64,000 bases of DNA from JAWVFM01 sp963823245 (GTDB lineage: Bacteria; Actinomycetota; Thermoleophilia; Solirubrobacterales; 70-9): contig CAWGKQ010000007.1 of the NCBI GenBank assembly GCA_963823245.1, forward strand, positions 310,001 to 374,000. The letters are read 5' to 3'. The notes under the pieces are model-generated. The model was not told where the DNA came from. It searched no databases and saw only the letters and a list, made by a program, of their open reading frames with translations. A program made the translations under genes and the position numbers. Positions 62,994 to 64,000 of this stretch are shown one piece after another. The first letter of the stretch is position 1; the number at the start of each line of letters is the position of its first letter.

Positions 62994-64000
62994 TCAGGCC
63001 GGCCGGATGGCCTGGCGGTTTCGGAACAGGAAGTCCGGGTCGTACTTCTTCTTGACGCTTCGGAGCCGGCTGTAGCTCGCTCCGTAGTAGGCGGACTCCC
63101 ATCCGGTGAGGTCTGGGTCGATGTAGCCCTGGTAGGCCTGCTTCGAGACGTAGGGCTGGAGCGCGTGCCAGGCCGAGTCGATCCAGCGGCGCGTTGAGCC
63201 CTCCTGCGAGGAGTCGTTGAAGTAGGCGAGGTACTGGATGCAGCACAGGGCGTCGCGGTGGACGAAGGCGGTCGCGCCGGGGGGAACGCGGTTGACGACG
63301 CCCCCGTAGGAGTCGAAGAGGAGCGCCGCGCTGCCCTGCGAGGACTTGGCCTGCCGGCGCTCGATGGCCGCGACGGCCGCCTTGCGGCCCGCCGCCGGCA
63401 TGGGCTTGGTGACGTAGTTCGACTTCGCGAGGAAGAGGGCGCGAGGCAGCGTCCCACCGGGGCTCGTGCCGACCGTGTGGCACTTGCGGAGCGCCGTGTC
63501 CGCGCAGCCGGCCCAGCGAAGCATCAGCGCCATGTAGGGGAGCGTGCCGGTCGTCACCGACGCGCCGGCGACGTCGAGCGGCCTCAGCAGGCGCTTCAGC
63601 TTGTCGGCCGAGCCGAAGTACTGGCCGTTCGCGCCCACCGACGGGGTCGACGCGCCGGTCGAGAGGTGGAAGATCGACATCAGCTCGTCGGGCGCGTGAG
63701 GGGCGAAGCGCTGCCACGCGCCGAGCGCGTCCGCCGCGCTCGACCATGGCCAGGAAGCGCTGAACCACGCGGCGCTCGAGACCCGGTGGATGCGCTGGCG
63801 GAAGGAGGTCACGACGCCGAAGTTGCCGGCCCCGCCGCCTCGCGAGGCCCAGTAGAGGTCGGGGTTCGAGCGCTTGCTCGCCTCGATGAGACCGGCCGTC
63901 GGCGGTGACGACGCGCAGCGCCTCGATGTTGTCGCAGGCGAGGCCGAGCTTGCGGGCGGCCAGGCCGGTGCCTCCGACCTGCGCGTGCCCGCCGATGCCC
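62994..64000 (-). CDS. FAD-linked oxidoreductase (BBE family), N-terminus off window, one frameshift
   Basis: The visible part has the end of the FAD domain (GIGGHAQVGGTGLAARKLGL, ALRVVTADG), then after a frame change near 63898 SNPDLYWASRGGGAGNFGVV, substrate domain pieces (FHLSTGASTPSVGANGQYFG, CHTVGTSPGGTLPRALFLAK) and the berberine-bridge-like end WHALQPYVSKQAYQGYIDPD, SYSRLRSVKKKYDPDFLFRN. Such flavoproteins oxidise sugars or secondary metabolites and many are secreted; the signal region lies beyond 64000. Convergent with metG, with 3 nt between stops. Confidence 0.85.
   Translation of the reverse strand, partial: ASAGTRRSEAPAWPPASSASPATTSRRCASSPPTAGLIEASKRSNPDLYWASRGGGAGNFGVVTSFRQRIHRVSSAAWFSASWPWSSAADALGAWQRFAPHAPDELMSIFHLSTGASTPSVGANGQYFGSADKLKRLLRPLDVAGASVTTGTLPYMALMLRWAGCADTALRKCHTVGTSPGGTLPRALFLAKSNYVTKPMPAAGRKAAVAAIERRQAKSSQGSAALLFDSYGGVVNRVPPGATAFVHRDALCCIQYLAYFNDSSQEGSTRRWIDSAWHALQPYVSKQAYQGYIDPDLTGWESAYYGASYSRLRSVKKKYDPDFLFRNRQAIRPA

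Overview
The window is high-GC DNA with strong G/C bias at third codon positions, dense short-gap operons, GTG and TTG starts, a six-gene mce operon, FmdB-type and LCP proteins and a class III cyclase/AAA regulator. This suggests an actinobacterium, most likely a deep-branching soil lineage such as Thermoleophilia/Solirubrobacterales; that placement is inference from gene content. Many single-copy core genes (asd, sdhA, glyS, ROK kinase, several mce genes) are broken by one-base frame changes although their protein signatures continue in another frame. I read most of these as assembly indels rather than real decay and annotate the whole gene span.

Layout. 1-6.4 kb: PadR regulator, GH3 glycosidase, lysC-asd (aspartate pathway) and a large membrane protein. 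6.4-16.4 kb: MBL hydrolase, Na+/H+ antiporter, then two adjacent and different succinate:quinone oxidoreductase operons (an HdrB-like CCG-subunit type and a cytochrome-b type). 16.4-20.5 kb: CBS-M50 protease, M28 peptidase, AidB-like acyl-CoA dehydrogenase. 20.5-23.2 kb: TetR regulator with a perfect 14+14 bp operator facing a small operon: a MauE-MauD-like disulfide oxidoreductase, an unknown 166-aa protein and a twin-arginine exported protein with 16 cysteines. 23.5-27 kb: icd-mdh, an AT-hook/winged-helix protein and a fatty-acid hydroxylase. 27-31.8 kb: zinc-type small protein, cNMP-binding protein, cyclase/AAA/TPR regulator, MBL hydrolase. 31.9-38.7 kb: PAS-EAL pseudogene, hsp20-lon, R2-like ferritin/SCP2 fusion, membrane proteins. 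38.7-50 kb: second large membrane protein, phosphodiester glycosidase, glycyl-tRNA synthetase, exported protein, FmdB, LCP, ROK kinase, rsmI. 50-58.8 kb: six mce genes joined by five 4-nt start/stop overlaps, without permease or ATPase genes. 58.9-64 kb: two tandem exported paralogues, lipoprotein, RemA-like protein, metG and a partial FAD oxidase.

Six copies of a roughly 55-bp two-hairpin element with a conserved linker (GAAAGnnGCGTGTnAGG) lie between genes across the window, and a second hairpin family occurs twice. A 103-bp nested inverted repeat with a perfect 26-bp palindrome at its centre precedes metG. I recognised no rRNA, tRNA, CRISPR array, insertion sequence or prophage gene. The best candidate for an undescribed system is the TetR-controlled thiol-oxidase plus Cys-rich exported protein operon at 20.5-23.2 kb.
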